Origin: Tolypeutes matacus | Lineage: Eukaryota; Chordata; Mammalia; Cingulata; Chlamyphoridae | Direction: 5' to 3' | NCBI GenBank assembly: GCA_026826555.1 | Contig: JAKSZT010054308.1 | Coordinates: forward strand, 4,169,930 to 4,233,929 | DNA length: 64,000 bases | In this document: one piece after another, positions 10,997 to 23,890 of the stretch | Layout: each line of letters opens with the position of its first letter | How positions within the stretch are numbered: the first letter of the stretch is position 1 | Notes under the pieces: model-generated | The model's input: only the letters and a program-made list of their open reading frames with translations | Told to the model about the DNA's origin: nothing | Databases searched by the model: none | Made by a program: the position numbers and the translations under genes

Positions 10997-13505
10997 TAAA
11001 GAGGCCCACAAGGAAAGGCGGTCAGGATTGGGTGAATCCACAGAGAGGTAAGAGAAGAGATGTCCTGGTTGGGTCCATCTTCCTCCAGCTGGGAAGAAGG
11101 GGAATAACATGGAAGCAGGAGTAGGGATGGGGTTGATGAAGAGGGAGGTGTTTTCTGAACAGTAACCTTCCAACAGATGGCCATGGGTTGACAGAAGATC
11201 ATGGTCAGCCAGGGCAGGTGCCAGGTGAAACACACAAGGCCCCTGGGGCGAGTGTTCAGCCATCCCAATCCCCTCAACACACCTGGAATCAGAACCAGGG
11301 CTTGGGACTTTCTGCTCCTAGTTATTGGGCAGTGACTGGCCTAAGTTTACTGTACTGGTCACCGGCAAGGAACCCAAGCATAAGCCTTGCTTCATGCCCC
11401 ACCCCAGCAGGCCTGAACAGCAATGACTCACTGCTGCTCATTTGCATACAGATTTGCATAGTGCTTCAGACCTTATTCCTTCAGGCTTAACTTCCCATTC
11501 CAGGACTGGGCCTCCCCCACCCAGTATCCATGGGCACTCAGGGACCCCAAGTGGGGTTCTTGGTACCACAGGCCCCCAGTGCCATCCCCTTCTCCTTCAG
11601 AAACTCTTCCAGAACTGATAAATACCCCTGGTGGTATTGTCTAGAGCTCTCAATCCAAATGGACCTCCATTCTTGTCCAGGGTCCCAGGGTAGGGATGGT
11701 GAGGGATGGGTGAGTTAAATGTGGCTCTGCCACTGCCTGGGGGCTGCCTGGGAGAAGATTCCCATTCCCCTCCTTAGTGCCAATGTTGGGACAGCAGTAG
11801 GATCGGTGGTGGGCTGTCCTTTGTTTCTGCCTCTATCCCCATTTCGAAAACCCACCCCCAAGAGCGCGCAGAATGAGAGGAAACGGCCTAGGACAGGAGG
11901 CAAGATAAATGCAAGATTACAAAGACTTCCCAGGGCTGAGCCCTGGACTCAGAGCAGTCTCTGGAGCTCAAACTTGCTTTGTCAGAAGCCATCTAAACCA
12001 AACACGGGCAGCTGGTGACATTTGTGGGGAGGGGCACAGAGGCCTGGGCATTGCATTCCAACCAATGGGAACTGGCAGATGACTAGTCCTCTGCCTTGCT
12101 TTAAGTCTGACCTCCATTTGTCCAGTTTATAGTATTTACACTCCAGTCATACCTTCTGAAACAATGAAGCCCGGCAGTGGTCTCCTATCCTGGGTAGTCC
12201 TTCCTGTGCTCTAACCGCCATTCCTCCCACTGTAGCCAAACCTTCCAACTGCAATCTAAGTGTGTTTCAGTCATCTACAATGAGAGTGTTGGACATGGGC
12301 CTCTAGCCATCAGAAACCTCTGCGGAGGAGAGGTGGGGGCGGTTGGGACGGTTAGTGTGTCACCTTCCACCTCCCCACCCAACTTCCCTCTGGGGTCTCA
12401 GGAGACAGAAGTGAAAGTGGCAGCTGGGGCCTTGGGGGCAGGTCAGCTTGAGAACCGTTGGGGTAAGCATAATACTACCAGTGCTGGGTGGCCGCCTGCC
12501 ATTGCAGCAGCAGGTGGGCTGATGGTTAGATGGGGGAGGGACTTTTCATGGAAATGAGGGCATGGAGTAATGATGGAGCTTGGGCCCCTGGCCAAAGAAA
12601 GAGCAGGCTGAAAAGGAAAGAATGGAGACGGACAGGCAGTGGACAGACCCAGAAAGGAACTCTCTTCTAGAGGGTAAGAGTTTATCCTCTTTTAAGCAGC
12701 AAGATCCCTTCTTCAAGTTCATAGACCAGAGGCAGGGCTGTCCTGGCTGAAGCAGACGAGGGGGTCTGGGCCCTGAATGCAGCACATGAGGGCAATGAAA
12801 GAGGGGAGAGGGTGTGAGGCTTGGACCCTCAGACTGGACAACACCTACTCTGAAGAAAGGTCAGAGTGTGAAGTGTCCACCTATAGTTACAACAGGAGGC
12901 TCCAAAGGAGGCCAATCCAATCAGGGAGAGCAAATCCTCCTAGAGACATCATGACCTAGGGAAGCCACCGAGGATTTAAAGGGGCCACTCAGAGCGGTGG
13001 CTGGGTCTCCTTCTGACTCAAAGGACAGTCCTCTAAGCCCCTGGCAGGGGAGGACAGGCAGTGCTGGCGCGTGGGCCTGCTGAGGCGGTCATCCAGACAG
13101 CTCTTACAGGATTAGCTTGCCGCTTTCAGGAAAGGTGCCAGGTGAGGCTAAGATGCCCAGCCAGATGGAGGGGGGCCTGGCAGTTGGGGGAGGGGGTTGG
13201 GGTACCTACACACAGTTCCGCAAATACACGCCCCCAGCTTCATGCCCTTCAACAATATCTGGCTTCTCACCCTTCCATAAGGATACTGTGCAAAGACCTC
13301 TACTGCCAGCCAGGACCCCTACCTACCAAGATTTCCCCGCCATTCCCATGATCTGGGGCTATCCTTCCTCTGAGTGGGAAGTCCTGCCAGTTGTCTATTT
13401 TCAATCCCTGTGTAACATTTTACAACCAGGGCCCCATCTCTGACAGCAGGTGAGGAGATTGAGGGGTTCCTCCTCCCCTCCCCCTCTGCTCCCCCCCCCT
13501 GCGCT

Positions 13506-13680
13506 GACAGGTGTGGGGAGACATGAGGGAGCAGCTGGGCCAAGACACCTGTCCCCACCCAGCCAGCCCAGGCTCTATGGGCCTTTCATGGGGTATGGGG
13601 GGAGTCAGCACAGAGGCAGGCAGCTGCCTAGAGGAAGCTAGAGGAAGGGGGCTAAGAGGTCAAGGAGAGAGGTGACAGGT
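13506..13680. promoter_or_regulatory. Inverted GACAGGTGT motifs in intron 1
   Basis: GACAGGTGT (13506-13514) has an inverted copy ACACCTGTC (13545-13553), and TGACAGGT recurs at 13673-13680. Each joins a T-box/E-box core (AGGTGT, CACCTG) to a TGACAG half-site. This is a candidate composite regulatory element without other support. Confidence 0.3.
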
Positions 13681-14225
13681 AAAGCCTGAAGCATCCCCAC
13701 TAAGATCAGCTCTTCCTCATGGCCCACTTCCGACCATCACCTCTCACCAACCGCCTAACACACACATGCTCTAAAGAGAAACTCGTGAGGTTCGAGGGCA
13801 TCTGCTCTAAACTATTGCCTCCAAGTTAACTTGATCCAGCCAGAGCGGGAAGACCCCATGAGAAATGGCCAACCTCCTCTCCCCTCCCCTCCAATCCCTG
13901 GTGTACTTTCCCTTGATATCTGGGGATGGGCTCTTTCTTAATCCATCCTCCACAGAAGTGATAGAGAATAGAGAATAGGTTCTTCGAACCCTCAAACCCA
14001 GGTATTTACTGGCGGGGGTGGGGGGGTGGGGAAAACATGAGGAATAAGTAAGCCTTGCAGTAAAAGAGATTTGGTCAGACTCACACGGCAGAGGTGTGGA
14101 GGGCAGAGGTTCTGAAAGGAGACGGATTCCCAAGCCCATCCCTGGGTCGAACTGAGCCCTAGGTCTGGAAGGCCCCCAGGGCCTCCTCAGTCTACTCCCT
14201 CCCCCCAGGCCCTCCCCACCCCCAT

Positions 14226-14234
<9 letters not shown>

Positions 14235-14256
<22 letters not shown>
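14235..14256. repeat. (CA)11 microsatellite
   Basis: Eleven uninterrupted CA units lie in intron 1. Confidence 0.95.
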
Positions 14257-14257
<1 letters not shown>

Positions 14258-17200
14258 CAAGGTCCCTACCCGGGACACCAAGAAGGACTGTCCGCCCCCA
14301 CCCCGGCTTCTGAGTGGCTGCCTCAGCAGGCAGATCCTGGGCAGGGTTGGGACTGGAGGTCCAGAAGGAAGGACCCAGTCACTTTCTTAACACCTGCTCT
14401 GAGATGGGCACCACATATTTTCCCCCTGAATCCCCTTCCATTCCCATGTGAGGCAGGTGGTGGCATCTCCTTTTCAAGATAGAAAAGTCAATTCTGAGAT
14501 GGGCAAGGGCTTGCCCAAGGTTCCCAGCAAGGCAGGCTGCCCAGCGCAGCCCTTCCCCAAGTGACCTGGACTGAGGGCAGGGAGGGCTTTCCCTCCACTT
14601 GAGAGTTACAGTGCAGTCTTTCCAGGACAGACTCCCCAACTTCCAGGCCTGAAGGTTCACACTGCTCAGAGGAGCCTCTTCCAGCCCAAGCCTTCCTGCT
14701 CCAGCCTCTCTCCTCATCCATCCCACTCGGCAGCTTAAGAGGCTACTAATGAGCACCCAGTAGAGGTCTCTAAGGGTCACTCATTCATGCCCTCACACTC
14801 TCGCCTTGTGAGCTTTCTCCCATGGCACTGGAATCAGAAGACAAGAGCTTCTCAGGAAATCAAAGCAACATCCCCCAAAACTTGCCACCAAATCTTAACC
14901 CTCTGCCCTTCTGCCAGGACATCCTACTAGGGTCACTCTTCTCTTCAACATATCCTCCTCCTCCTTCCAGGTCTCCCTGGGCCTCTTTCCCATCACCCCT
15001 CCTAAAGGGCAGGGCCCTCCCTTAACCAGACAAAAATGCCTCCTAATTGGAAAAGCCTGGACAAGTCACTTAAATCTCTGAGACTCAGTTTCCCCAATTT
15101 TTGTAAAAAACAGTTGTGGACAGAAATAAAATGAGTCTTCAGCAAAGAGCTTGGCACACAGGACCCTAATAAATGGAAGTTTCCTCCCTCCAGCCCCCCG
15201 GGGTCTCAAAAGTTTTAATTTCTGGTCTCTAAACTATACTGCTTTTGGGGAGTGGGGGATTACTGCCTGAAGGTAAAATTCCTTTGACCAAGGGGGCAAA
15301 ATTTTTTTTCTTCTCTATGAGTTTCCCTGGTCTGCCCAACTCCTAGGGGAGTGGCTAGAGCACCCAGCCAGAGGCACCAGGCCAAGGTCAGTGACCAGGC
15401 CTAGAGCCTGGAGCCTCCTGGGAGGGTGAGTTTAAATGAGTAAATATGGTCCCGCCTGGGTGTGGCCTTGAAAGGCCAGCGCTTCAGACAAGCCCCTCCC
15501 CTCCCCTCCAAGAGGCTCCACTCCCAGCCTACAGCAGAAGGGAGGGAGATCCGACAGAGAACTAATCCCCCACCGCCCCCAACTAAGGGTATCAGGGTAA
15601 TGTGCAGAGTCAATGAATGCATCCACACCAGCCAGGGCATGGACTGGCCCCCAGGAAAGGGAGACTGTGGCCTTGGCCTTAGGAAAAGGAAAATGTCAGA
15701 TGCTAAGGGCCTTGGGGATCACCTAGAGCAGGGATCTGCCCTAAAATGCAGGGAGCTCAGACCCAGTCTTGATACCTCAGAGTGGCTGTGCTTACTGGGT
15801 GAGTGGGGATGGCAACTGAGACCACAGACAAACCTCCAAAACACCAGGTGTCCTGATCACTATAGGGCTAGGTGAAACTCCCATACATCTGGAAAGCTGA
15901 GGCCCTGAGAGGAGTGACTTGCCCAAGGACATGCAGTCAGTGTGAGGGGCAGAGCCAGGCTGGGCCAGGGCCACAGAGAGAGACAGATGGGGGGTGGTGG
16001 CAAGAGACAGGAATGGAAGCCAGCCAGGGCTCCTTGTCGCACATGCTCTTTACCTTGCAAACAGGGCAATCTGTGGTCTAACCTCAATCCCTCCTGCTCC
16101 AGTCAACCCTTCCCTCTTTAGAGTTCTTGCCATGTCCTTCTTCTTGCCTCTAGTCCCTCACCCCATCCCCACTCTCCAATCCTTTAATCATCTTTGCATT
16201 TGCTACCCCCCCCAAACCTCTGCAGGATGGCAACTGCTCTGTGGGTGTCTACACACTTGTGTGTGCGCACTGCACACCTTCATGCGCTAACTGCTGCGGA
16301 CCTTCCGGGCACATCTGGGCATGCCAGTCTGCACAAGACCTTCACTCAGCCCCCTCTGCTGGGGAAAAGGGGCCCAAAGCCTCACCTTCCCTCAGCTCCA
16401 GGATTATCTCTCAGAATACTTTCAGGCCCAGGAAAGGGGAGAAGAGAGAAAATAAATATTCCAGGGGCCAAAGAGTACCATCCCACTAGGCCAAAGGTCA
16501 AGAACTTTAAGCAGAGCCACCAAGAGCCTAGTGCTAGAGAAGAAAGTACTTTCAGATCTCCTCCTTTCACAGGCCAAGTTAGAGTCATCTCTCTCTCTCT
16601 CTCCTACCTAGCCCCACTGGGAAGTTCTTCCTATAGTCTAAGCTCCATCCTGCTTGATGCAAATGTGAACAGACAGGGCAACATCAACCATAAGACAGCC
16701 AGGTGCCCAGCTCTCAGAAAAGAGGTCCTATCACTAACACCTCCCCTTTCCCCCACGAGTTAAGTCACCAACTAGGACAGATGGACGGAAGAACAGATGG
16801 TTGGCCAGAGTCTAGCCCCATGACTGGCTCATAAAAGCCACCAGCGATTACAGTGATGCTGAGGCTGTGTGGGCCCCGCCACCATCCCCTCCTTCCCTTG
16901 TAAAAGGGGGATAATTGCCGCAAACAAGTTGGCCACAGAGAGCCTGAAGAATCCCAGCCATGGTCCCAGGGGGAGGGCAGAATCCACCACCAGTGCCCAG
17001 GGTGCTAGGCCAAGGCCAGACCTAGTATTGACCCTCGATGATGGGTTCTAGACCCATTCCTGATCCTCACACCGACTCAGAGATTCCAGGTAAATACCAA
17101 CTCTGACTTGTATCCTTTACTACCTCCCCCTTTTCTAAAGGCCCCTCCCTTTCTACCCCCTCTTCTCAGGAAAGCCACCACCTCCTGAACTGGAGGGGCA

Positions 17201-17686
17201 AAGAAGCAGGGGGCCTGGCTCCAAATAAAACCAGGGAGATGCTGGGTGCACCCATTTCTCCCTGGGCTCCCCCTGCCCCTGTGGAGATACAGGGGTTGGT
17301 GGTAAAGTGTCCAACACAGGACCCACACCAGGCTGGGGTAAATCCTGAGACTCTGGACCCAGTGCCAACTAGGGACAGCAGGGGGCCCAGCTGGCCAGGA
17401 GAAGAAAGTTGACAGAATGAGCAGAGGGCCAGGCCTCTTTGGGGGAACAAGGACCAAGGACCCCCCATTGCTGAGGGACTATCTCAGGGCAGGGTCAGAG
17501 GAGGGGGGTGGGAGGGGCTGGATCACAAATGATGGTCTAACCCTAACTCTCCTCTCCCGAGGCTCCCTTAGGAGCCACAGGTCCTCCCCCAGCCTCTTTG
17601 CTGCTGCTTCCCCCCACCCCCACACCTGGGGAGGCTCCCCTCTGCCTTCTTCTCCCCCTCACCCGGGAAAGACCACGGGAAGATTT

Positions 17687-17711
17687 AAAAAAAAAAAAAA
17701 AAAAAAAAAAA
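17687..17711. repeat. A25 homopolymer
   Basis: This is a run of 25 A. No SINE body or target duplication is recognisable beside it. Confidence 0.9.
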
Positions 17712-18059
17712 CCTACTGGAGAGAGATTATATAACAGCAGAGAGAAAGACTATCGTATCTATCTGCAGGAGTATGAAAAGAATCAGGAGCCAAGATAGGC
17801 ACAGTGGGGAAGCCCAGGGACACCAGGCACTGAGTAGGGTGACCACTGGGCAGCACCTTTCACCCTTCCAAGTCTCCCGTCACTCTATTCCAGGCATCAG
17901 GTACAAGAGGCAGAAGCTCTAGCCCAACCTCCCACGCCCATCCCCCAACACAAGGTTTATGATGCTTTCTGACTGGGACCTGCTTCTCCTGTAGACCAGG
18001 GGACTCCAAGAGCCAAGGATTGTATGTCTTCCTCTCTGGGGTCTCTCCTTACTAAGAAT

Positions 18060-18165
18060 CTGTGCTTGAAAGAGCAGATGGACTAAAGCTCTGACAGATT
18101 TGCTGTGTGATCTCAGATAAAAAGCTCAACCTCTCTGGGTCTCTAAAGTTTGAGTGACAGTTCCT
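18060..18165 (+). mobile_element. MIR relic
   Basis: The core-like 'gatttgctgtgtgatctcag' is followed by 'ctcaacctctctgggtctct'. Confidence 0.5.
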
Positions 18166-19329
18166 ATCATCCCACAGGAACTACAGACCCCTTCCCTTAC
18201 AAATGCATTCGCACACACATATACAAACACACGGGGTGTGTTGGGGGAGGGGAGTTACAACAAAGAAGAGATGACTACTCAATCTCCAAGGGACAAAATG
18301 TCTATGAGGGGGTAAGGGGGGGTTAAGGACTACACACAGGTTCCAGTGTCCCCCAATCACCTCACCATAAATGGATCTTCAGCCACCCTCACACTAATCC
18401 CACCCCACCTCCATCTCCTGCCCAACACACTGAGAAACCACAGGAAGGAAATTCATTCCCAGGCAGACCGTGGGAGCTGAGACAGCCAGGCTAAGTCCTG
18501 GAGCAGTGTGACACCCCACCCCACCCCCAGCCATAGGAGGGTGGACTTACATGAACACTGACATGTGCCTTTTCAATGCTGTCCTCAGCTATTGAGATCT
18601 CCCTGTTGGGTGTTTGGAGGGAGGAGGAAGCCGACAGCTTCCTAACTGCAAAACACCCAATCTCCTGCTGGTCTGGACTCCCTCCTATCTCCACGCTAGA
18701 GCAGTCCAAGGTCACCGCCCCAGACGGCAAACTTCCCATAGTCCCGGCTGGCCCCTGAACTGCTGCAGACCTAATGATGGGGTAAGGGTAAGGGGTGGGT
18801 GAGGGCCACTCCCCCAAACCAAAGAACCAGGCCTCCCTCAAATGGGGGGCTGGGTACAGGGAAGGGGGTGCACAGGATCAGCCACTGTACCTTCCCCCCA
18901 ACTCAACAACAGGGCAGCCTTGAGGGGAGGCAGGGAGAATCCCGCACCCAAGACAAACCTGGGATAACACGGTGAGTAGCCCCAACTGTACACACACCCA
19001 GGAGCCCCTCTTTCATGGGAACAGACCCCCGAAGCCTGTAAAGAGGTCAACCTGAATCACTAAGGAGAGTAAGCCTCTTTTCCCCATTCCTTTAAGACCC
19101 AAACCTGGTAAGAAGGGGGCTGACTGGCACTGGGGTGGGAAACTAAACGCACCTCAGTCTCCTTGACCCTCCCTCCGCAAAGCCTCCCAACTATCCCTAG
19201 ACCCCCACTCCCCGCCCAGCTCAGCCTGCCGTAGGTGGAGAGAGGGACTGGAGAACTCTTGCCCAGATGTTAAACAGCTGCAAACTTCTGGCCAGGGGTT
19301 CTTCAGCTGGGGCTGCTGACAAACCAAAT

Positions 19330-20770
19330 CAGGGGTCTCGAGGAGCGAGGCTAGGAGGTCCCGAGAAAGGGTCCCCGCGTGCCCATCTCTGTGGCAACTC
19401 GAGTCTCAACTCCACAGGCACCCCGCAAACAGGGGACCCGGACACACACACTCACACGCCCCAACCCACCCCGGTGTCATCTGAACAACATCCCCCCTCC
19501 CTCCCCCGCTTCCCAAACAGCTGCGGCTCCCGCCGCCCTCCCAGGCCCCCTTCTGCACCATTTCGGGCCAAGGAGGAGGGAACAGGCGGCGCGAGGAGAG
19601 AGGGAGGGAGGCCCGGCTGTTAAAATGTCAGTCGTTCCCGGCTGTCACCGAAGACCCCCTCTGAGGATGGTGCCCCTTCCTAGACCCCTCGGAGGGCGTC
19701 GGAACCCCTGGCCACTAACAGACCCGCACGCCCCCAAGCCACCCATCCCCACCCTATACCCCCAACACCCGAGGGAATTACAGCCCACTCCACTTGTCCA
19801 CAGCCGACTCCCCAACAAATAAACAGTCCCTCATGTAGTCGCCACCGACGCCGCACGAAAACACAGCCCGCGGCGTGAGTTCCTCCCAGCCCAAGGGGCC
19901 ACCCCATCCTAGCCCTCAGGGGGACGGTCTAGACCACCCTCCACCCTAACCCCTGGTCGGGGTGGGGGAGGGGGCCTCTTAAAGTGGTAGACGCGTTATT
20001 TTTCTCTACTCACCGGCCCCGCCGGCGCTAAGGGGGTGTCGCGGCGGGGAGGGGGGGAGCCCTTGCCCCTTGTCCGGGGGATCTTCAACACCTGGAAGCC
20101 GCAGCTCCGGGCGGAGGGAATAACAAATGAGGCCGGCGTCCGCGCGGGCCCTGGGCGGCGCCGGGGGGCCTGGGCCCCCGTCGCAGGCGCGGAGGCGGGC
20201 AAGCGGCCGGCGGGGAACTGCGGCCAACAAGCGCCCGGGCCGCCTCGGCTGTTGTTGATATTTTGCTTCCTTCCTCCTTTCGGGCTCCAAAGGTAACTCC
20301 TCCAGCCCCCGGGAGTCGAGGCCGACGTAGGCACAGCTCAGCCTAGCTTGAGGGGTGGGGGAAACGGGGTGATGGACAGGCGGGGGGGCCAATGGGAGGA
20401 AACCGTGGGGGCGGCGGGGCGGGGCCGGAGCAGGGGCGGTCCCGGGGACGCGGCCCCGCCCCTCGCTTCCCCCGGGCCGGCGGGGCCGGGCCGGGTCGGC
20501 CCCCCCTACCCCCCAGGCTTGGCTGCCGCGCCGGGGGCGGTAGATCCCTCCGCCTGCCCGGAGGGAGGGAGGGAGGGAGGGACAGGGAGAGGCCGGGTAG
20601 AGAGGCGAGCCCCAGAGGCCTTTAAAGGGACCGGCGCGCGCCGCCCGTGTCCTCCCCAAGCACCCCCGACGGCCGCCTAGCGCGACTGCCACCATGCGCT
20701 CAAGGAGGTCCTTTCCGGGGAGGCGGGCCGCGCACACACTCTCACAGACACGCTGCCTCGACACCCACCC
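19330..20770. promoter_or_regulatory. CpG island promoter of MEF2D
   Basis: This stretch of about 1.4 kb is strongly GC-rich with CpG at high density, unlike the rest of the window. It holds GC boxes (GGGGCGGGGC around 20410-20425), a CCAAT box on the minus strand (20389-20393), GGGA repeats (about 20562-20580) and CTTTAAAG (about 20619). It surrounds the exon 1 donor at 20014. A long open reading frame on the minus strand here (20006-20773) is a by-product of GC content. Confidence 0.85.
20014..20330 (-). other. MEF2D: MEF2D non-coding exon 1 (5'UTR), 5' end approximate
   Basis: A consensus donor, GGCCG|GTGAGTAGA, lies on the minus strand with its last exon base at 20014, in the centre of a strong CpG island. 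No ATG is seen in the stretch I read as exon. The transcription start is not visible directly. I place it near 20.3 kb because an inverted CCAAT box (20389-20393) and GC boxes (about 20410-20425) lie just upstream. It fits an untranslated first exon spliced to the start-codon exon. Confidence 0.6.
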
Positions 20771-21479
20771 CACCTCCCGAAGCCCCAGGAGAGTTGGGAG
20801 TGGGAGTCTAAGTAGGTAAATTAAGAGAAGACTGTAAGTGGTGAAAAGATTCCATCTCCCCCACTTAGTGTGTGACGAAACCCCAGGTAAAGGGCCACGT
20901 TTTCTTCTTGGGGGGTTACGTGGGGAGCACAGTTGCTCCCTCTACCTGTGACAGGCCCCCTCTCTCCCCGGGCCCGGCTCGGCAGACGCCCAGCAATTTA
21001 AAGAGACAGCTCACAGTTCTTGGGTGACCTAATCCCCAGAGCCAGCGGCCACAGAGCACTTATTGCCAAGGGGGCAATTTAAAGGGGCGGGACCCTAATT
21101 TCCGCCGGCGCAGGAAACACCCAGAAGCATCTTATAAAGAAGCAGTAGAAGCTCTTTAAAAAAAAATTTTTTTTTAAATCCTTGATTGCCCCCAGGGCGT
21201 GGTGAATCTTTACAGGATCTACAACTGGAGTGTGAGGACCCCTGGGGACTGCACATATGACCCATCAAGCTTCCTCTCATGTTACCTTCAAGTTATCTCC
21301 AAGTCCTGATGCTTTCTACCTGGAACTTGAGGATATGATGGGATCTGACTTAGATCTCAAAGCACTGTGAGGAACAGAAGGGCACTCAGTTCCTCACACA
21401 CCGATTTCTATCTGGTTGGGTCTGATTTGCCAGACCAAGACTAGTTTCTGGGTTAAGTACTGGAGAGACCAATCTGTAC

Positions 21480-21710
21480 AAAGCAAGGTAGCATGGCATG
21501 GTGGTTAAAAGCATTAACCTTGGAGTGGCCAAGCTGCCTAGGTTCAAATTCTTACCCCACTATTTAGCTGCTGAACATAGGCTCCTGATCAACTTCCTGT
21601 TCCCTGGGATCCTTGTGGGTAAAATGGGGATGGTGATAATAGGACCTTACATATATTTGGTGGGAGAACTAAATTAGTCCATATAAGTAGATTGCTTTGC
21701 AAGTAGGCTG
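21480..21710 (+). mobile_element. MIR relic
   Basis: The stretch from 'gtagcatggcatggtggtta' through 'ttgtgggtaaaatggggatg' to 'aagtagattgctttgcaag' has the MIR layout over about 200 bp. Confidence 0.65.
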
Positions 21711-22198
21711 CATTATAATCACTAGATACTTGCGCCAAGGGCTGGACTGCAAGAAAACTTTAGGCCCGGGTTAGCCCACCCAAGCCTCAAAGGAAATAAG
21801 TTCAGTGGAATTGCTCTGCAATAGGTTGGAGGCTTATCTTACATGTCCCAGCACAGGAAGCCTGCAGGCTCCTATTCTCTTGGCCTCAGTTTCCAACCTG
21901 CCCACCTGGCCCCTCCCTCAGGAAACCTTATTTAAACAATATCTCATTTTGTCCCCCAAATGTAGCTTCTGAGTTCCCCATCCCATCTGGCAGATGGTGC
22001 TCCCAGCACCAGAAGATGTCAGCCTTCCCTGCTGGGAAAGGCTAGCTTGCTGTGAGGGCTTCAGGGGAGGCAAGGGGAGCCCACCTGCCCCCAAGGACTC
22101 TGAGAAGAGAGCCTTGTGCCAGGTCTGGGGCTCTGGCAGTAGCAGAATGGGAAAGTGCCCCCCCCCCAAAGTAGGGAACCTCCCCTCACTTGTGGTCT

Positions 22199-22208
22199 CT
22201 ATTTTTAG
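22199..22208. promoter_or_regulatory. MEF2 consensus site CTATTTTTAG upstream of the MEF2D CpG island
   Basis: This has the same ten bases as the intron-1 site at 9949-9958. It lies about 1.9 kb upstream of the inferred MEF2D start. A forkhead-like GTGTTTATTTTC follows at about 22251-22262. Confidence 0.5.
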
Positions 22209-23769
22209 TGCTTCCCCAGGCTCTAGTTGGAGAAACCGTTTAGTCATCAGGGTGTTTATTTTCCGGCTGTTTCCGACGTCGGGAAAGCAGAATGTTGAGA
22301 CTGGAGAGATCCAAGGCTGTTAGAAAAGCCTTCTTAGGAACAGGCCTGGGAACTTAAGGCCATTTGGGTCCCAAAGCACAGTAAAAAAATTCAAGCTGGG
22401 CAGTCTCCAGTTTTGAGGTTCTTCAAGACAGAGACCCTTCTGGCCCTAGCGCTCCAAGAAGGATTCTCTCTTAATAGAAGCAACCCCAGAAGAAATTCTT
22501 TTCCAGGGCTGAGACCCAGAAACCCCCTCCCCAACCTCCTATAGATCTGCGTCGTGAGCCTCCCGCCAACCACAGCTCCAGCCAATCTCAAGCCCAAGGC
22601 AGCCTTGCCAGCGCTGTGATTGGCCTGTCAGTCCTCCCTGCCTTGGAATGTTGGGTCCTTAACAAAGGAATGAGGAAGGAAGGTGAGTCACCTAGGGAGG
22701 GTGTTAAAGGGCCAGGAGCAGCTGGGAAAGAGACGGAAGAGAAGAGCTCAGTGGGGGAGGAGTGTCCCGGACCCTGAGATGCTGAAATGGGCACTCATTA
22801 GAGCACTGAGTGGGAAAGGCTGACACTACAAGTGGGATAGAAGTTAGAATATACAGAGAACTTCATGGGAGGGGAAAAGCAAACATGAGGTCTTGATTTC
22901 CATGGCGAACTAAGAAAAGGTCTAGGGAGTAATATTGCTGGAAGGTAGGTCATAATAAGGACTTCCTGAAAGCAACTCCCAAAATGTTTTTCTTCTAGCC
23001 CCTGGACTACCCTTTCCAGAATCCTCTGGGTAGAAAATGCCTGGGGGCGCTCAGACACCTGGATTTCATTTCTTACCACCCCCTTTCTGCCTACCAACGT
23101 ATCTTTCCTAAGAAAAACCACCTAACAGCCCCAGACTGCTATGAAATCCTTTAGGAATCAGGCACTGAAATGCCCACCAAAATCCTGGGGCCAGGGCAGT
23201 GCAGAGGGCAGAACTCCACCCTACGAAGTGTGCATACACACCTCTCTAGGGTGTCCGCTTCACAAACTTATATGGCAGGGGGACATCAGTAACTCCTTTT
23301 GTTCATACACTCCCCCCCTCCCTGCAAGCATCCATAATCCAATGTAATTTGAAAAGGTCATCCTAATCCTCATCCCCCACGATTGCTTCGCTCGCTTCCT
23401 GCCATAACCCTGGGAAGCCCTTCCTTTTGGTCCAGCCTCTATGTGTGGCGGCCTTATTGGTCTTTTCCACCTTCTCCACAGCCCTTTGGACAATCTCCAG
23501 CCCCTCACCTCTTCCCTTCCATCAGGGTGATCATTCTCCCTCCAGTTTCCGGGGATCCCAGCAAAGGGCCTCACTCTCCTGCACATCTATCTGCTGCTTT
23601 GCTGGTCAGGGGAGGGCCCATGCCACCCCTGGATAGGTACTGGAGGCTCCTCTGTAGATACCGCCTCTCTGTAGACTTGTGTATCACCCTGCGACAGTTT
23701 GTAGAGTGCTCTCTGTGTACCCTGCCCATCAGTGCACACCATTTTGCAATAACATTTTTGGTTTCCAGT

Positions 23770-23890
23770 GTTCTCTAACCCAAGAGATCCTGAGCTCCTT
23801 GAGGGCAGCAATCTAACTCAACTTTTGGTCTTCAGGGCCTAGCAGGGCCTGGCATGAAATGTGCTCATCAAATGTCTATTACATGACTGT
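23770..23890 (+). mobile_element. L2 3'-end relic
   Basis: It reads 'gagctccttgagggcagcaa', then 'agggcctggcatgaaatgtg' and 'atcaaatgtctattacatga', an L2 3' end. Confidence 0.55.

Larger units (their letters stand above)
3513..20013 (-). other. MEF2D intron 1 (16.5 kb)
   Basis: This long first intron separates the CpG-island exon from the start-codon exon. It holds a hAT-type relic (about 4280-4500), a 21-bp minisatellite, two perfect MEF2 sites, E-box/MEIS-type clusters, a purine tract (8878-8980), MIR relics, one young tRNA-SINE (10807-10996), a CA repeat and an A25 run. I found no coding exon. Open frames here lack homology and splice logic. Confidence 0.75.
1..20330 (-). other. MEF2D: MEF2D gene, 5' half (partial, continues beyond left edge)
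   Basis: This is the 5' half of the gene for myocyte enhancer factor 2D, a nuclear MADS-box transcription factor that binds YTA(A/T)4TAR sites as a dimer and controls muscle, neuronal and lymphoid genes. It recruits class II HDACs or coactivators through its MADS/MEF2 domain. Visible on the minus strand are a non-coding exon 1 in a CpG island, the start-codon exon, the MADS/MEF2 exon and two alternative alpha exons. All join in phase 0 with GT-AG introns. The transactivation part, the beta exon and the 3'UTR lie left of position 1. Identification rests on near-identity of the first 86 residues and both alpha exons to mammalian MEF2D as I remember it. MEF2A and MEF2C differ in the alpha exons. 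Confidence 0.96.

Noticed and set aside
17687..17711. A25 run as the tail of a SINE or processed pseudogene
   Set aside because: No SINE body, coding relic or target duplication is found next to it.
20006..20773. 255-codon open frame on the minus strand in the CpG island
   Set aside because: Low-complexity proline, arginine and glycine content from GC-rich DNA; it overlaps the non-coding exon 1 and promoter.
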